Source: an uncultured Clostridia bacterium
Lineage (GTDB): Bacteria; Bacillota; Clostridia; Christensenellales; Borkfalkiaceae
Length of the DNA stretch: 64,000 nt
Direction of reading: 5' to 3'
Assembly (NCBI GenBank): GCA_947627565.1
Contig: CANQWO010000004.1
Location: 25,996 to 89,995, forward strand
Part shown: piece after piece, positions 9,238-19,400 of the stretch
Position numbering within the stretch: position 1 is the stretch's first letter
Layout of the letters: each line of letters begins with the position of its first letter
Program-made: the position numbers and the translations under genes
The notes under the pieces: model-generated
The model's input: the letters and a program-made list of their open reading frames with translations, nothing else
Databases searched by the model: none
Told to the model about the DNA's origin: nothing

Positions 9238-10542
9238 TTAAAATACCCTCTCTCCGTAGAGCGAAATGCCGTTTGCCTCGGTGATCTTTAAGTTGACGAA
9301 CTCTCCGATGGGATCCTCGTCGGACTTGAAATACCCCATCCGCCCGTATTCGTCGCGGCCGAGATACATGCCCTTCTTTTCGTCGAAATCCTCGCAGAGG
9401 ATCTCCACGGTTTTCCCGACATACTTCGCGCTCTTTTCGCGCGTCTTGCGGTTCACGAGCGCAATGAGGCGGGTGATGCGGTCTTTGGCGACGTCCTCGG
9501 GGATTCGCCCCTCCATCTCCGCCGCCTTGGTGCCCGTGCGCGGAGAATAGATAAACGTGAACGCGGAGGCGAGATCCGCCTCCTCGACAAGCGAGAGCGT
9601 CTCTTCGAACTCCGCCTCGGTCTCCGTCGGGAACGCCACGATGAGATCGGTCGTCACTTCGCAATCGGGGATCTCCCGCCGCAAAAGCGCAAGGTCTTCG
9701 AGGTATTTTTCGCGCGTATACCGCCTGTTCATGAGTTTCAGAATGCGATCGTTTCCCGCCTGCACGGGAAGATGCAGATGCTTACAGATCTTTTGATGCC
9801 TCTTCATGACCGCCACGAGCGCCTCGGAGAAATCCTTGGGATGCGAGGTCATGAAGCGGACGCGGAAATTGCCCGGGACGGAGGCCACCTCGTCGAGAAG
9901 ACGGGGGAAATCCCAATCGCCGAAGCGATAGGAATCGACGTTCTGGCCGAGCAGCGTGATCTCTTTATAGCCCTCGGCGACGAGCGCCTTCACCTCTTGC
10001 AGAATATCTTCGGGATCGCGCGAGATCTCCCTGCCCCGCACATAGGGCACAATGCAATACGAGCAGAAATTGTTGCACCCGTACATGATGTTTACCCAAG
10101 CGTTCGGATAGCTCGTCCGGACGGGCGTGACGTTGTCCTCTGCGCCCTCCCGCGCCTCTGCCAGGGAGACGAGATGTTTTTTCTTCTGCCTTTTGAGTTC
10201 GATGAGATGTTTGAGTTCGGGAAGATTGTGCGTGCCGAAGAGGATATCGATGAAGGGGAATTTTTTCATGAGGACTTCGGCTTTTCCCGCCTCCTGCACC
10301 ATGCATCCCCCCACCGCAATGATGAGATCGCGCTTTTCGCGCTTTAATTTTTTCAACGCGCCGATGTTGCCGAACGCATGATTTTCGGCATTTTCGCGGA
10401 TGCAGCAGGTATTAAAGACGATGATATCCGCCTCTTCCGCGGGCGCGCTCTCGGAATAGCCCGCCTCCTTCAAAATGCCCGCGATTTTTTCCGACTCATG
10501 CAGATTCATCTGGCATCCGTATGTCACGATATGGTATTTCAT
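9238..10542 (-). CDS. miaB: tRNA-2-methylthio-N6-dimethylallyladenosine synthase MiaB
   Basis: This radical-SAM methylthiotransferase adds the 2-methylthio group to i6A37 made by MiaA. The N-terminal UPF0004 domain has the cluster cysteines in YGCQMN, NTCCIRE and GGCMVQ. The radical-SAM cluster is CNNFCSYC, and the C-terminal TRAM domain covers about residues 370-434. The start MKYHIVTYG at 10542 removes a long spurious N-terminal extension in the ORF track and overlaps the sir2 stop as ATGA. Length is 434 residues. Confidence 0.96.
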   Translation of the reverse strand: MKYHIVTYGCQMNLHESEKIAGILKEAGYSESAPAEEADIIVFNTCCIRENAENHAFGNIGALKKLKREKRDLIIAVGGCMVQEAGKAEVLMKKFPFIDILFGTHNLPELKHLIELKRQKKKHLVSLAEAREGAEDNVTPVRTSYPNAWVNIMYGCNNFCSYCIVPYVRGREISRDPEDILQEVKALVAEGYKEITLLGQNVDSYRFGDWDFPRLLDEVASVPGNFRVRFMTSHPKDFSEALVAVMKRHQKICKHLHLPVQAGNDRILKLMNRRYTREKYLEDLALLRREIPDCEVTTDLIVAFPTETEAEFEETLSLVEEADLASAFTFIYSPRTGTKAAEMEGRIPEDVAKDRITRLIALVNRKTREKSAKYVGKTVEILCEDFDEKKGMYLGRDEYGRMGYFKSDEDPIGEFVNLKITEANGISLYGERVF

Positions 10543-11246
10543 ACTTCGAGTTTGGAAAAGACCTCCCCGACATTTTCTCGGATGACAAGCTCGCAGATGG
10601 AATCGAGCTGCGTCTCCGTGCGATTGATGAGCACGAGATGGTCGCCGCCGAAGTAACGGACAAAACCGGCCGCGGGCCATACGGTGAGCGACGTTCCGGC
10701 CACAATGAGCACATCGGCCTCCGAAATGGCCTTGAGCGCACCCGCAACGGTCGCGTCGTCGAGCATTTCGCCATAGAGGACGACGTCCGGCTTGATCATG
10801 CCGCCGCACGAACATCTCGGAACGCCGCTTGAATCGGCGATGTATTTCGCGTCGTATTTCTTCCCGCATTTGAGGCAAGTGTTCTTATGAATGGTCCCAT
10901 GCAGTTCAAAGACGTTCCGGCTCCCCGCTTTCTGGTGCAGACCGTCGATATTCTGCGTGACGACGGCCGTGAGCTTTCCCGCCCGTTCCAGCTCGGCGAG
11001 CTTGCGATGCGCCGCATTGGGCTCCGCCCACAGCGGAAGCATTTTATCGCGATAAAACCGGTAAAATTCCTCCGGTTCGCGCTTGAAAAAGTCGGCGCTC
11101 AAAATTTCTTCGGGGGGATATGCGTATTTTTGGCGATAGAGCCCGTCTTCCGAACGGAAATCGGGGATCCCGCTCTCCGTAGAAACGCCCGCGCCTCCGA
11201 AAAAGACGATGCGTCTGCCGATGTTTATGATTTCCTGCAATGTCAT
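10539..11246 (-). CDS. NAD-dependent protein deacylase of the sirtuin family
   Basis: The 235-residue sirtuin has the NAD-binding [26 protein letters not shown], the catalytic His in ELHG, a zinc site made by CLKCG and CSCGG, and the GTSLTVWPA motif. Such enzymes remove acyl groups from lysines and make O-acyl-ADP-ribose. The start at 11246 is preferred because GGAGGA lies about 9 bp upstream; the ORF-track start would run into the promoter. It is the first gene of the operon sir2-miaB-mutS-mutL-miaA-ynbB, an unusual lead gene for mismatch repair. Confidence 0.93.
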   Translation of the reverse strand: MTLQEIINIGRRIVFFGGAGVSTESGIPDFRSEDGLYRQKYAYPPEEILSADFFKREPEEFYRFYRDKMLPLWAEPNAAHRKLAELERAGKLTAVVTQNIDGLHQKAGSRNVFELHGTIHKNTCLKCGKKYDAKYIADSSGVPRCSCGGMIKPDVVLYGEMLDDATVAGALKAISEADVLIVAGTSLTVWPAAGFVRYFGGDHLVLINRTETQLDSICELVIRENVGEVFSKLEV

Positions 11247-11265
11247 GGGACAATCCTCCATTTTG

Positions 11266-11294
11266 ATTATAGCATAAAATTTTTTCTTTTTCAA
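11266..11294 (-). promoter_or_regulatory. SigA-type promoter of the sir2-miaB-mutSL-miaA-ynbB operon
   Basis: Minus strand: TTGAAA (11289-11294), 17 bp spacer, TATAAT (11266-11271). Confidence 0.82.
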
Positions 11295-11350
11295 GAAAAG
11301 CGGACGGCGCCCGGAAAATTTTTTGGGAAAATACCCATACTGCTCCTGTC

Positions 11351-13528
11351 ATGAAACGTGTACTCACTGTGCTCGGCGTCATCTTGGGGCTCCTGGCCCT
11401 GTCTCTCGCCGCGGCATTTCTCTATTTCATCGGCGTCACCCGATCGCAGCGGCTTGACCCCGCCAAGCTCGCGCTCAGCGAGAGTTACATCGCTTTTTGC
11501 GACGCGTCGGGCAACGAGATCGCGACCGGAGCGCATGAAGCGGTCCTCTTCGACGATCTTCCCGCCTACGTCCCCAACGCTTTTGTGTCGGTGGAGGACA
11601 AGCGATTTTACGGCCACAAGGGCTTCGACGTCAAACGCATCGGGAAGGCGCTCCTCAAAAACATCTCCGCCTTTTCCTTCCGGGAAGGCGCCTCGACCAT
11701 CTCGCAGCAGCTCATCAAAAATACCCATCTCACCAGCGAAAAGACGGTCACGCGCAAACTCAAGGAGTTCAAGCTCACGGCGATGTTGGAGAAACGGTAT
11801 ACCAAGAAGCAGATCCTCGAACTCTATCTCAATTCCATCTATTTCGGGCACAGCGCCTACGGGATCGGCGACGCCGCGCACTATTATTTCGGGAAAAAAC
11901 CCGAAGAACTGCTCCCCGCAGAGGGCGCGTTGCTTGCGGCGCTCGTAAAATCTCCCAACCGCTACTCGCCGTTCCGAGACGCCGAGGCCTGCCTTACGCG
12001 GAGAAATTTCGTCCTCAAACTCATGCGCGAACAGGGGTATCTCGACGAGGCCGCATACGATGAAGCATGCGCCGCGCCCATTCCCGCACGGCCGCATCCC
12101 CTTCTGCGCGGAAATTCCTATCTCTCCCTCGTCTATGACGAACTGGAAACGCTCTTCCCGGGGATACGGTCCGGCACATACGGTGCGGTGCGCGTGGAGA
12201 CCGCCTATGAACCCGCCTTGCAGGAAAAACTCGACGGTCTGCAGGCGGATTCCGACCTCGTTGCCCTCGTCATCGACGCCCAAAAAGATGTCTTGCGGGC
12301 AATTCGGACGACGGTGGGACTTCCCAAACGTCCCCCCGCCTCCACCATCAAGCCGCTGCTCGTCTACGGGCCGGCGATCGAAGAAAACCTTTTGTCGCCC
12401 GCGACCCCCGTGCTCGACGCAAAAACCAATTTCGGAGGCTACCGTCCCGACGACGCGAGCGGGGCGACCGGGCAATATCTGAGCGCGCGCTATGCGCTCT
12501 CCCACAGCGTCAACATCCCGGCCGTCAAGATCCTCAACGCGCTCGGCGTGGAGCGGGGAGCCGCCTATCTCCGCCGCATGGGGCTCGACGTCGACCGGGA
12601 GGACCGCACGCTCGCCCTGGCGCTCGGCGGCATGCGGGAAGGCTTCGATCTCAAATCGCTCGCAGACGGCTATGCGGCACTCGCGAACGGCGGAACATAC
12701 GCCGCTTCGGGGACGATCGTGCGCGTGACGAACCGCAAGGGCGACACGCTCTATGAGAGGACGCCCTTCAAGACCAAAGTCTTCTCCGAAGAGACAAGTT
12801 TTCTCGTAACGGATATGCTCAAAACGGCGGCGACCGAGGGGACCGCGCGCAAACTCAAATCGCTCCCCTTTGCCGTCGCGGCCAAGACGGGGACCAACGA
12901 GGGCGCCCGCGGCAACTTAGACGCCTACACAATGGCGTATACGACGGAGGACGTCGTGGCCGTATGGATGGGAAATGCCGACAATTCCCCCGTGAACGCC
13001 TCCGGGGGCGGGCTGCCCGCCAATGCCGCCAAAGACATCCTCGCCTTCCTCTATAAAAATTCGTATCCGTCCGATTTTGCCGTTCCGTCCAACGCCGTGC
13101 GCCTTGCCTATGATAAAGAGACGTATGAAAAAGAGCATCGCATTGTCCGCGCGGATCCCGCCGCGCCGCTCTTGACCGATCCGGAGGACTATTTCAAAAC
13201 ATCGGCCGTCCCCACCGAGCAGTGCATGCGGTTCAGCCGCCCGACCATCGCATTGCCCTCGATTTCGGTGAAAAATGGCACCGTGAACATAGTATTATGC
13301 CAGACAGAGTACTATGATTACATCGTAAAAAGAGAAAATCGCGGCCATATCGCCACGATTTACAGCGGTTCTTATTGCGAATGCATCTGCGACAACTCCG
13401 TCGAAGCGGGCGAAAGCTATCGATATACCGTCATCCCCTTCTACAAGGAGCATGAGGGCGAGGCGCGGGAGCTTCCGCTCGTCAAAATCGAGGCGACCTC
13501 CCCCATCCCCGACGATTGGTGGGAATGA
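11351..13528 (+). CDS. Class A penicillin-binding protein (PBP1A-type transglycosylase/transpeptidase)
   Basis: This bifunctional peptidoglycan synthase of 725 residues has one N-terminal TM helix (about 7-28). The GT51 glycosyltransferase domain shows VEDKRFYGHKGFD and EGASTISQQLIKN. The transpeptidase has the catalytic Ser in ASTIK, SHSVN for SxN and AKTGTNEG for KTG. The residues after about 580 look like an Ig/FN3-type tail. That tail contains VLCQTEY, encoded by copy C of the dispersed palindrome and identical to the peptide in YnbB. It is transcribed divergently from sir2 and meets thiI tail to tail with no gap. No strong Shine-Dalgarno is visible. Confidence 0.93.
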   Translation: MKRVLTVLGVILGLLALSLAAAFLYFIGVTRSQRLDPAKLALSESYIAFCDASGNEIATGAHEAVLFDDLPAYVPNAFVSVEDKRFYGHKGFDVKRIGKALLKNISAFSFREGASTISQQLIKNTHLTSEKTVTRKLKEFKLTAMLEKRYTKKQILELYLNSIYFGHSAYGIGDAAHYYFGKKPEELLPAEGALLAALVKSPNRYSPFRDAEACLTRRNFVLKLMREQGYLDEAAYDEACAAPIPARPHPLLRGNSYLSLVYDELETLFPGIRSGTYGAVRVETAYEPALQEKLDGLQADSDLVALVIDAQKDVLRAIRTTVGLPKRPPASTIKPLLVYGPAIEENLLSPATPVLDAKTNFGGYRPDDASGATGQYLSARYALSHSVNIPAVKILNALGVERGAAYLRRMGLDVDREDRTLALALGGMREGFDLKSLADGYAALANGGTYAASGTIVRVTNRKGDTLYERTPFKTKVFSEETSFLVTDMLKTAATEGTARKLKSLPFAVAAKTGTNEGARGNLDAYTMAYTTEDVVAVWMGNADNSPVNASGGGLPANAAKDILAFLYKNSYPSDFAVPSNAVRLAYDKETYEKEHRIVRADPAAPLLTDPEDYFKTSAVPTEQCMRFSRPTIALPSISVKNGTVNIVLCQTEYYDYIVKRENRGHIATIYSGSYCECICDNSVEAGESYRYTVIPFYKEHEGEARELPLVKIEATSPIPDDWWE
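13291..13313 (+). repeat. Dispersed palindromic element, copy C (inside the PBP gene)
   Basis: AGTATTATG-CCAGACAGAGTACT matches the element consensus and reads in frame as VLCQTEY within the C-terminal tail domain. It differs from copy A by a third-position C for T and by TAC for TAT. Confidence 0.8.
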
Positions 13529-14680
13529 TCAGAACGCGATCACTTCGGCCGTTTCGAGCGCCTGTGCGACAAGCCCCTCCACGTCGAGTTTCGCCTCCTC
13601 CTCGGCAATCTTTTCCGGCTTCGGCCGCGTCGCGGGAAATTCGGGCAGGAAGACGGTGCAACAATCCTCGTAGGGAAGCACCGACGTCTCGTATGTGCCG
13701 ATCTTCTTCGCGCGCTCGATGATCTCATCCTTATCAAACCCGACAAGAGGACGCAGGACGGGCAGTGTGACGACGGCGTTGGACGACGTCATTCCCTCCA
13801 ACGTTTGGCTCGCGACTTGTCCCAAGCTCTCCCCCGTCACAAGGCATCCCATCCCCCCTTTGACGGCCATGCGCTCTGCGATCCGGAACATGAAACGCCG
13901 CAGAAGCGTGATGTTGAGTTCGGCGGCGCATTTTTCGTGGATCTCCTCCTGGATCTTCGTGACGGACACCGTCGTAAGGTGCGTGACCAACGTGAACTTG
14001 GAGAGGAGCCGCGAGAGTTCGACGACTTTTTCTTTCGCGCCGTCGTTGGTATAGGGATAGCTATGGAAATGCAGCAGTTCGACCACGAGCCCGCGCTTGG
14101 CCATCAAATAGCCGGCGACGGGCGAATCGATGCCGCCCGAGATCAGCAAAAGCCCCTTCCCGGAAGTCCCGACGGGCATTCCCCCCACGCCCGGGAGCAT
14201 GGAGCCGAAGACGAGCGCCGCGCCGTTTTCCCGCACGTCGATATAGACCGTGTGCGCGGGAGCGTGGACGTCTACTTTCAGCTTGGGGTTTTCGGCGAGA
14301 ATGCGGCCGCCCATCTCTGCGCTGATTTCCATGGAATTGAGCGGATATTTTTTATAGCCGCGATGCGTCTCCACCTTGAACGTCCCGCTCTTCGGCATGA
14401 CGAGGCGGACGCCCGCAAAGATCTCGTCGAGTTCGCTCCCGACAAGATAGCCGACGGAATAGGAATGAACGCCGAACACGTTGGATATGCGCTCCGCAAC
14501 TTCGTCCGCGCGATCTTCGGGAAATTTCGCGACCAGCCACCTGCCGCTGGTGCGATGCAACTCGTGGCGGATCCCCTTGAGACTGCGTTCGAGATTCATG
14601 GCGAAGACCCGCTCGAAATAGCCGCGGTTCTTGCCCTTCAGATGGATTTCCGCATAGCGGATAATGACAACTTTTTCCAT
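13529..14680 (-). CDS. thiI: tRNA uracil 4-sulfurtransferase ThiI
   Basis: ThiI makes 4-thiouridine at position 8 of tRNA, using sulfur relayed from a cysteine desulfurase, and in some bacteria also feeds thiamine thiazole synthesis. The N-terminal ferredoxin-like/THUMP region (about 1-165) is followed by the PP-loop SGGIDSPVAGY. There is no C-terminal rhodanese domain, the shorter form seen in Bacillus. Length is 383 residues. The cysteine desulfurase gene immediately upstream, 15 bp away, is the expected sulfur donor, as in the Bacillus nifZ-thiI pair. Confidence 0.96.
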   Translation of the reverse strand: MEKVVIIRYAEIHLKGKNRGYFERVFAMNLERSLKGIRHELHRTSGRWLVAKFPEDRADEVAERISNVFGVHSYSVGYLVGSELDEIFAGVRLVMPKSGTFKVETHRGYKKYPLNSMEISAEMGGRILAENPKLKVDVHAPAHTVYIDVRENGAALVFGSMLPGVGGMPVGTSGKGLLLISGGIDSPVAGYLMAKRGLVVELLHFHSYPYTNDGAKEKVVELSRLLSKFTLVTHLTTVSVTKIQEEIHEKCAAELNITLLRRFMFRIAERMAVKGGMGCLVTGESLGQVASQTLEGMTSSNAVVTLPVLRPLVGFDKDEIIERAKKIGTYETSVLPYEDCCTVFLPEFPATRPKPEKIAEEEAKLDVEGLVAQALETAEVIAF

Positions 14681-14695
14681 AATTCTATTTCCGAT

Positions 14696-15823
14696 TTATA
14701 CTTTTTCCTGAAAGGCCTTGACGGTCTCATAGATGGCGAGGGCGGCAGCGTCCGCCTCCTGTTCGGTCGTTTGCGGGGAGAAACTGATGCGCAGAACGCC
14801 GTCTAACACGGCTTGGGGATAGCCGCAGGCCGTGAGAACGCGGCTGAATCGGTGTTTGGAAGAGCACGCACTGCCCGTTCCCACGCAGACGCCGCGGTCG
14901 AACAGCATGCGCGCGAGCACTTCGCCCCGCGTCCCGACGGCAGAGACCGTGAGAATGTACGGGGAACCCGCTGAGGGAGAAATGCGGCGGATGCCGCCGC
15001 CCGCCCGCTCGCCGAGAAAGGACATGATGCGTTCGCGATAGCCCCTGAGGCGCGCTCCGTCCGCCTCGAGCGTTGCAAACTTCTTCTCGGCGGCATACGC
15101 GAAATCCAGGATCCCGAGCACGTTTTCCGTGCCGCTCCGTGAGCCGTTTTCCTGCCCGCCGCCGTGGATCAAAGGCGGAAGCGCCAATCCCTTCCGCTTG
15201 ATGAGCGCGCCCGTGCCCTTGAGTCCGCCGATCTTATGCGCGCTGACGCTATAAAGGTCGATTGCGGGCGTGAGGCGGATGGGCACCTTCCCGAATGCCT
15301 GCACGCCGTCGCTGTGAAAGAGACAGCGCGGATTTTTTTCTTTGACGGCCTTGGCGAGCGCGGCGATGTCGTTGACCGCGCCCGTCTCATTGTTGACATG
15401 CACGACGGAGACGAGCGTCGTCCGTTCGTCCACAAGTTGCAAAAGCGCATCGGGATCGACGCTCCCGTCCGCCCGCACGGGGGCAAACCGAGGCTCGACG
15501 CCCCGGTTTTTGAGTTCCGAAAAACTCCGCTCCACGGCCGCGTGCTCGCCGGCCGACGCGACGGCATTCCCCCGCCGCGCGCCGCCGAAAATTGCTTGAT
15601 CGTCCGCCTCCGTCCCGCTTCCGGTAAAGATCAGCTCGAATTTCGCGGGATCGGCCACGCGCTTTAAGAGACTTTCCCGCGCGACGTTGATTTTGGCGCG
15701 GACGGCAAACCCTCCGCCGTAATTTGCGGAGGGATTATAATAGTTTTCCGCGGCTTCCTTCGCGGCGCGTGCAAACGCATCGGCGTCGGGGCGCGTCGTC
15801 GCCGCATTGTCGAGATAAATCAT
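14696..15823 (-). CDS. Cysteine desulfurase (NifS/IscS family, probable ThiI partner)
   Basis: This PLP enzyme removes sulfur from cysteine as a persulfide. The N-terminal YLDNAATT, the PLP lysine in SAHKIGG and the catalytic loop Cys in GTGSACSS are present. At 375 residues it is a short group I desulfurase of the NifZ type. It overlaps the preceding membrane-protein gene as ATGA and is followed by thiI, so its main job is probably tRNA thiolation rather than general Fe-S assembly; that is inferred from context. Confidence 0.93.
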   Translation of the reverse strand: MIYLDNAATTRPDADAFARAAKEAAENYYNPSANYGGGFAVRAKINVARESLLKRVADPAKFELIFTGSGTEADDQAIFGGARRGNAVASAGEHAAVERSFSELKNRGVEPRFAPVRADGSVDPDALLQLVDERTTLVSVVHVNNETGAVNDIAALAKAVKEKNPRCLFHSDGVQAFGKVPIRLTPAIDLYSVSAHKIGGLKGTGALIKRKGLALPPLIHGGGQENGSRSGTENVLGILDFAYAAEKKFATLEADGARLRGYRERIMSFLGERAGGGIRRISPSAGSPYILTVSAVGTRGEVLARMLFDRGVCVGTGSACSSKHRFSRVLTACGYPQAVLDGVLRISFSPQTTEQEADAAALAIYETVKAFQEKV

Positions 15824-16428
15824 TTCTGCACCAACTTGCTTCTGCCCGCGGCATAGACCAAATTTTCCAATAGCTGTCTTCTCATCTCGAGAATGTATAC
15901 CGCCTTTTCGATGGAGGAGGAATGCAGCACATAGATCAGCTCCTTGCCGTTCGCCGGTTCCCTGTTCGGAGTATATACCTTGGGCTTTTTGTTCCCGAGA
16001 CCGCGCAGCGTATTTTCAAACGCCTCGCTGTCCACCCAGCCGATCTGCAGGATCCTGTCCGCTTTGAGCGTGATCAAAAACTTGCGCCGTTTCCCGTTGA
16101 AGACTTTGGTGACGCGCAGTTCGTCCTCGACAAACGTATAGTCGTAGCTGACGTTGAATTTGTTCTTCAAAAACCAAAAGATCAGCCCGCTTCCGAAGAC
16201 GGCGACGATCAAGCCGAACCACATGGCGATGCCGATGACGTGGTCTACCGTCGTGGAGTTCTCGGCCGTCACAACGCTGTGGATATACTGCGGGGACAGC
16301 AACACGCCCGCGCTCGCGCTGAGCGCAAACAAGATGATCGCGATCACCTTGCACGCCGTGTAGATCTTTTCCTCCGTCCTGCTGCGATTGGAGATCGCGC
16401 TCTCTTCATAAAATCCGTCTTTGGGCAT
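15820..16428 (-). CDS. Two-TM membrane protein of unknown function
   Basis: I do not recognise this 202-residue protein. It has a short charged N-terminus, two TM helices (about 26-46 and 63-88) and a soluble region rich in beta-type residues containing DELRVTKVFNGKRRKF. It starts within the TGATG overlap with the carB-dapF stop and overlaps the desulfurase start as ATGA, so it is tightly coupled in the operon. The protein at 21908 on the other side of carAB has the same layout of two TM helices and then a beta-rich basic domain, though I see no clear sequence identity. Confidence 0.8.
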   Translation of the reverse strand: MPKDGFYEESAISNRSRTEEKIYTACKVIAIILFALSASAGVLLSPQYIHSVVTAENSTTVDHVIGIAMWFGLIVAVFGSGLIFWFLKNKFNVSYDYTFVEDELRVTKVFNGKRRKFLITLKADRILQIGWVDSEAFENTLRGLGNKKPKVYTPNREPANGKELIYVLHSSSIEKAVYILEMRRQLLENLVYAAGRSKLVQK

Positions 16429-19400
16429 CAGTATTCCACCCTCCCTTCATAAATTTTTTCGACATTTCCCGTGAGCGTGACGTTGCCGTCTAAGTTATAG
16501 CGCACGGTGAGGTCGCCGCCGCGAAGTTTGACCGTGATGTCGGTATCCCGGCTGCAATAACCGCCGAGCACACAGGCCACCGCCGCAGCGGCAGCGCCCG
16601 TCCCGCAGGCATACGTTTCGCCGTTGCCCACTTCCCAGACGCGCATCTTGATGGTGCTCCCGTTGACGACGCGGATAAACTCCACATTGGTGCGGCGCGG
16701 GAAATATTTGCTCGTTTCGATCGCGGGGCCAAGCGTCTCGACGGGCACGTCGTCCACCTTGTCGCAGAACACGACGCAGTGCGGATTCCCCAGATTGACC
16801 AGCGTGACGCGATAGATGGTCCCCTTGATCGCCATGGGCGCATCGACGACGCTCGCGCCCTTCCATACGGAGGGGATCTTTTCGCCGCGGAGCTCGGCCT
16901 TTCCGAGATCGACGCTGGCCGACGTCACCACGCCGCCGAAAGAATAGACGGTGACGTTTTTGATCCCGCTCATGGTTTCGATCTCCATCGTCTCCTTGCG
17001 GACGATGGCGTTTTCATAGAGATATTTGGCAACGCAGCGGATGGCGTTCCCCGCAATGGTGCCCTCGCTGCCGTCCTGGTTGAAGATCCGCATCTTGGCG
17101 TCGGCGCACGCCGACCGCTCGATGAGGACAATGCCGTCGCCGCCGATGCCGTAGTGGCGGTTGACAAAGTTGATGGCGAGCGACTCCGGACAGGTGATCT
17201 TTCCGTCGAGATTGTCAAAAAAGATATAGTCGTTGCCGCACGATTGCATCTTGACGAACTCCAGCTCCGTCCTCTTGGTGCGCATGTGGTTGATATCCAC
17301 GAGCTCGGTATTGTACTCCGTAAACTTGCTCGCAATGATATCGCAAAGCGCATTGGCCGTATCGAGCGACGTGAGAACGGTGATCCCGAGGAGAATGGCA
17401 TGATGGTGCAGTTCGATGTAATCGGCAATGGAATCGACGTCCGTCTTGCCCGTGTAGATGATGTAATCGATCTTGCCCTCGTCCATCATCTTGGAGACCT
17501 GCTTGGTCGCCTTCAAACGGTCCACGACGGTGACGTCGACGCCGAGATCGGAAATGACCTTGGCCGTGCCGGCGGTCGCATAGAGATTGCACCCGAGATC
17601 GGCGAACTTCTTGGCGATGGAGACGAGCTCGAACTTGTCCTGGTCGTTGACGGTAAAATAGACGCCGACGGGCCGGTCTTTGGTGGGATGGCACATCTTG
17701 AACCCGGCCGAGACGAGCCCCTTGAAGAGCGCCTCTTCGATGGTCTTGCCGATGCCGAGGACCTCCCCCGTCGACTTCATCTCCGGGCCGAGCTGGGAAT
17801 TGACGTCGTTGAGTTTTTCAAACGAAAATACCGGAACTTTGACGGCGACATAGGGGGAATCCGGATAGAGCCCCGTGCCGTACCCGAGCTTTTTGAGTTT
17901 GGCGCCCGCCATGATCTTTGTCGCAAGCTCCACCATGGGGACGCCCGTGACCTTGGAGATATAGGGAATGGTGCGGCTTGCGCGCGGATTGACCTCGATC
18001 ACATACAGCCTGTTCTGATAGATGAGATACTGGATGTTGATGAGCCCCTTGGTTTTCAGCTCCAATGCGAGCTGCGTGGACACTTCCAAGATGCGCCCCT
18101 TCATGGCGTCGGAGAGATGATAGGGTGGATAGACGGCGATGGAATCGCCCGAATGCACGCCCGCGCGTTCGACGTGCTGCATGATGCCGGGGATCAGGAC
18201 GTCTACGCCGTCGGAGATGGCGTCCACCTCGAGCTCGCTCCCCATCAAATATTTGTCGCAGAGGACGGGATTTTCGATATGCTGCGCGAGGATGACATCC
18301 ATATAGCGGGAGATGTCATTCTCGGTGAATGCGATGGTCATGTTCTGTCCGCCGATGACATAGGACGGCCGGAGCAGCACGGGATATCCGAGCGTTTCGG
18401 CCGCGCGGATCGCCTCGGATTTGGTCATGACCGTCATGCCCTTGGGACGGGCGATATGAAAGCGCTCCAAAAGCTCGTCGAAACGTTCTCTGTCCTCGGC
18501 AATATCCACGCTGTCGGCGCTCGTCCCGAGGATCCGCACCCCCTTCTTTGCGAGATAGCCGCACAGCTTGATGGCCGTCTGCCCGCCGAAGGTGATGACG
18601 ACGCCATACGGCTTTTCCGCTTCGATCACGTTCCAGACATCTTCCGGCGTCAGCGATTCAAAATACAACCTGTCCGCCGTATCGAAGTCCGTGGAGACCG
18701 TCTCCGGATTGTTGTTGACGATGATGACCTCGTAGCCGAGGCTCTTGAGCGTCCAGACGCAGTGGACGGAGGAATAATCAAATTCGATGCCCTGCCCGAT
18801 CCGGATGGGGCCCGAGCCGATCACGATGACGCGCCTCTTCCCCGCGGCAACGCTCCGCTGCACGAACGGCTTGGCTTCGTCGTGCGCGATGTCGTCGTAA
18901 GTCGAATAAAAATACGGCGTCTTGGCGGAAAATTCGGCGGCGCAGGTATCCACCATTTTGAAGCAGGCGCGGCGGTGCGAGGGCAATTTCTGCCCCGAGA
19001 GACGCTCCAGCGCCCGGTCGGGATACCCCAACCGCTTGCCCTCCGCATACTGCGCGCGCGTCAGCTTTTTGCCCGCGATGCACGCCTCGAACGCTACGAG
19101 GCGATAGAGTTTTTCGAGGAACCATTCGTCGATCCGCGTGATGCGATAGATCTCCGCGACCGGAATGCCCACCTTCAGAGCGGCGTAGACGGCGAACAGG
19201 CGCTCGTCCGTCTGCTTATAGAGTTCGTCGTGGAGCGATTCCCGGCTCATGCCCTTGAACTTGGGATGATTCAGCGTATCGAGCGAGATCTCGGCGCCGC
19301 GGACAGCTTTCATGATCGCCTGTTCGAAGGAAGCGCCGATCGCCATGACCTCCCCCGTCGCCTTCATGCGCGATCCGAGATTTCTCCCCGCGTACAGAAA

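Noticed and set aside
10515-10545. Possible sixth palindromic element near ATGTCACGATAT in miaB
   Set aside because: The similarity to the TATGTCACGCATA core is partial, the outer arms are missing, and the bases encode the conserved YHIVTYG start of MiaB.
17285-17285. Separate dapF start inside the carB frame at 17285
   Set aside because: A Met is present at the domain junction, but the upstream GATATCAACCAC has no Shine-Dalgarno and there is no stop codon between the two domains, so a fusion is the better reading.
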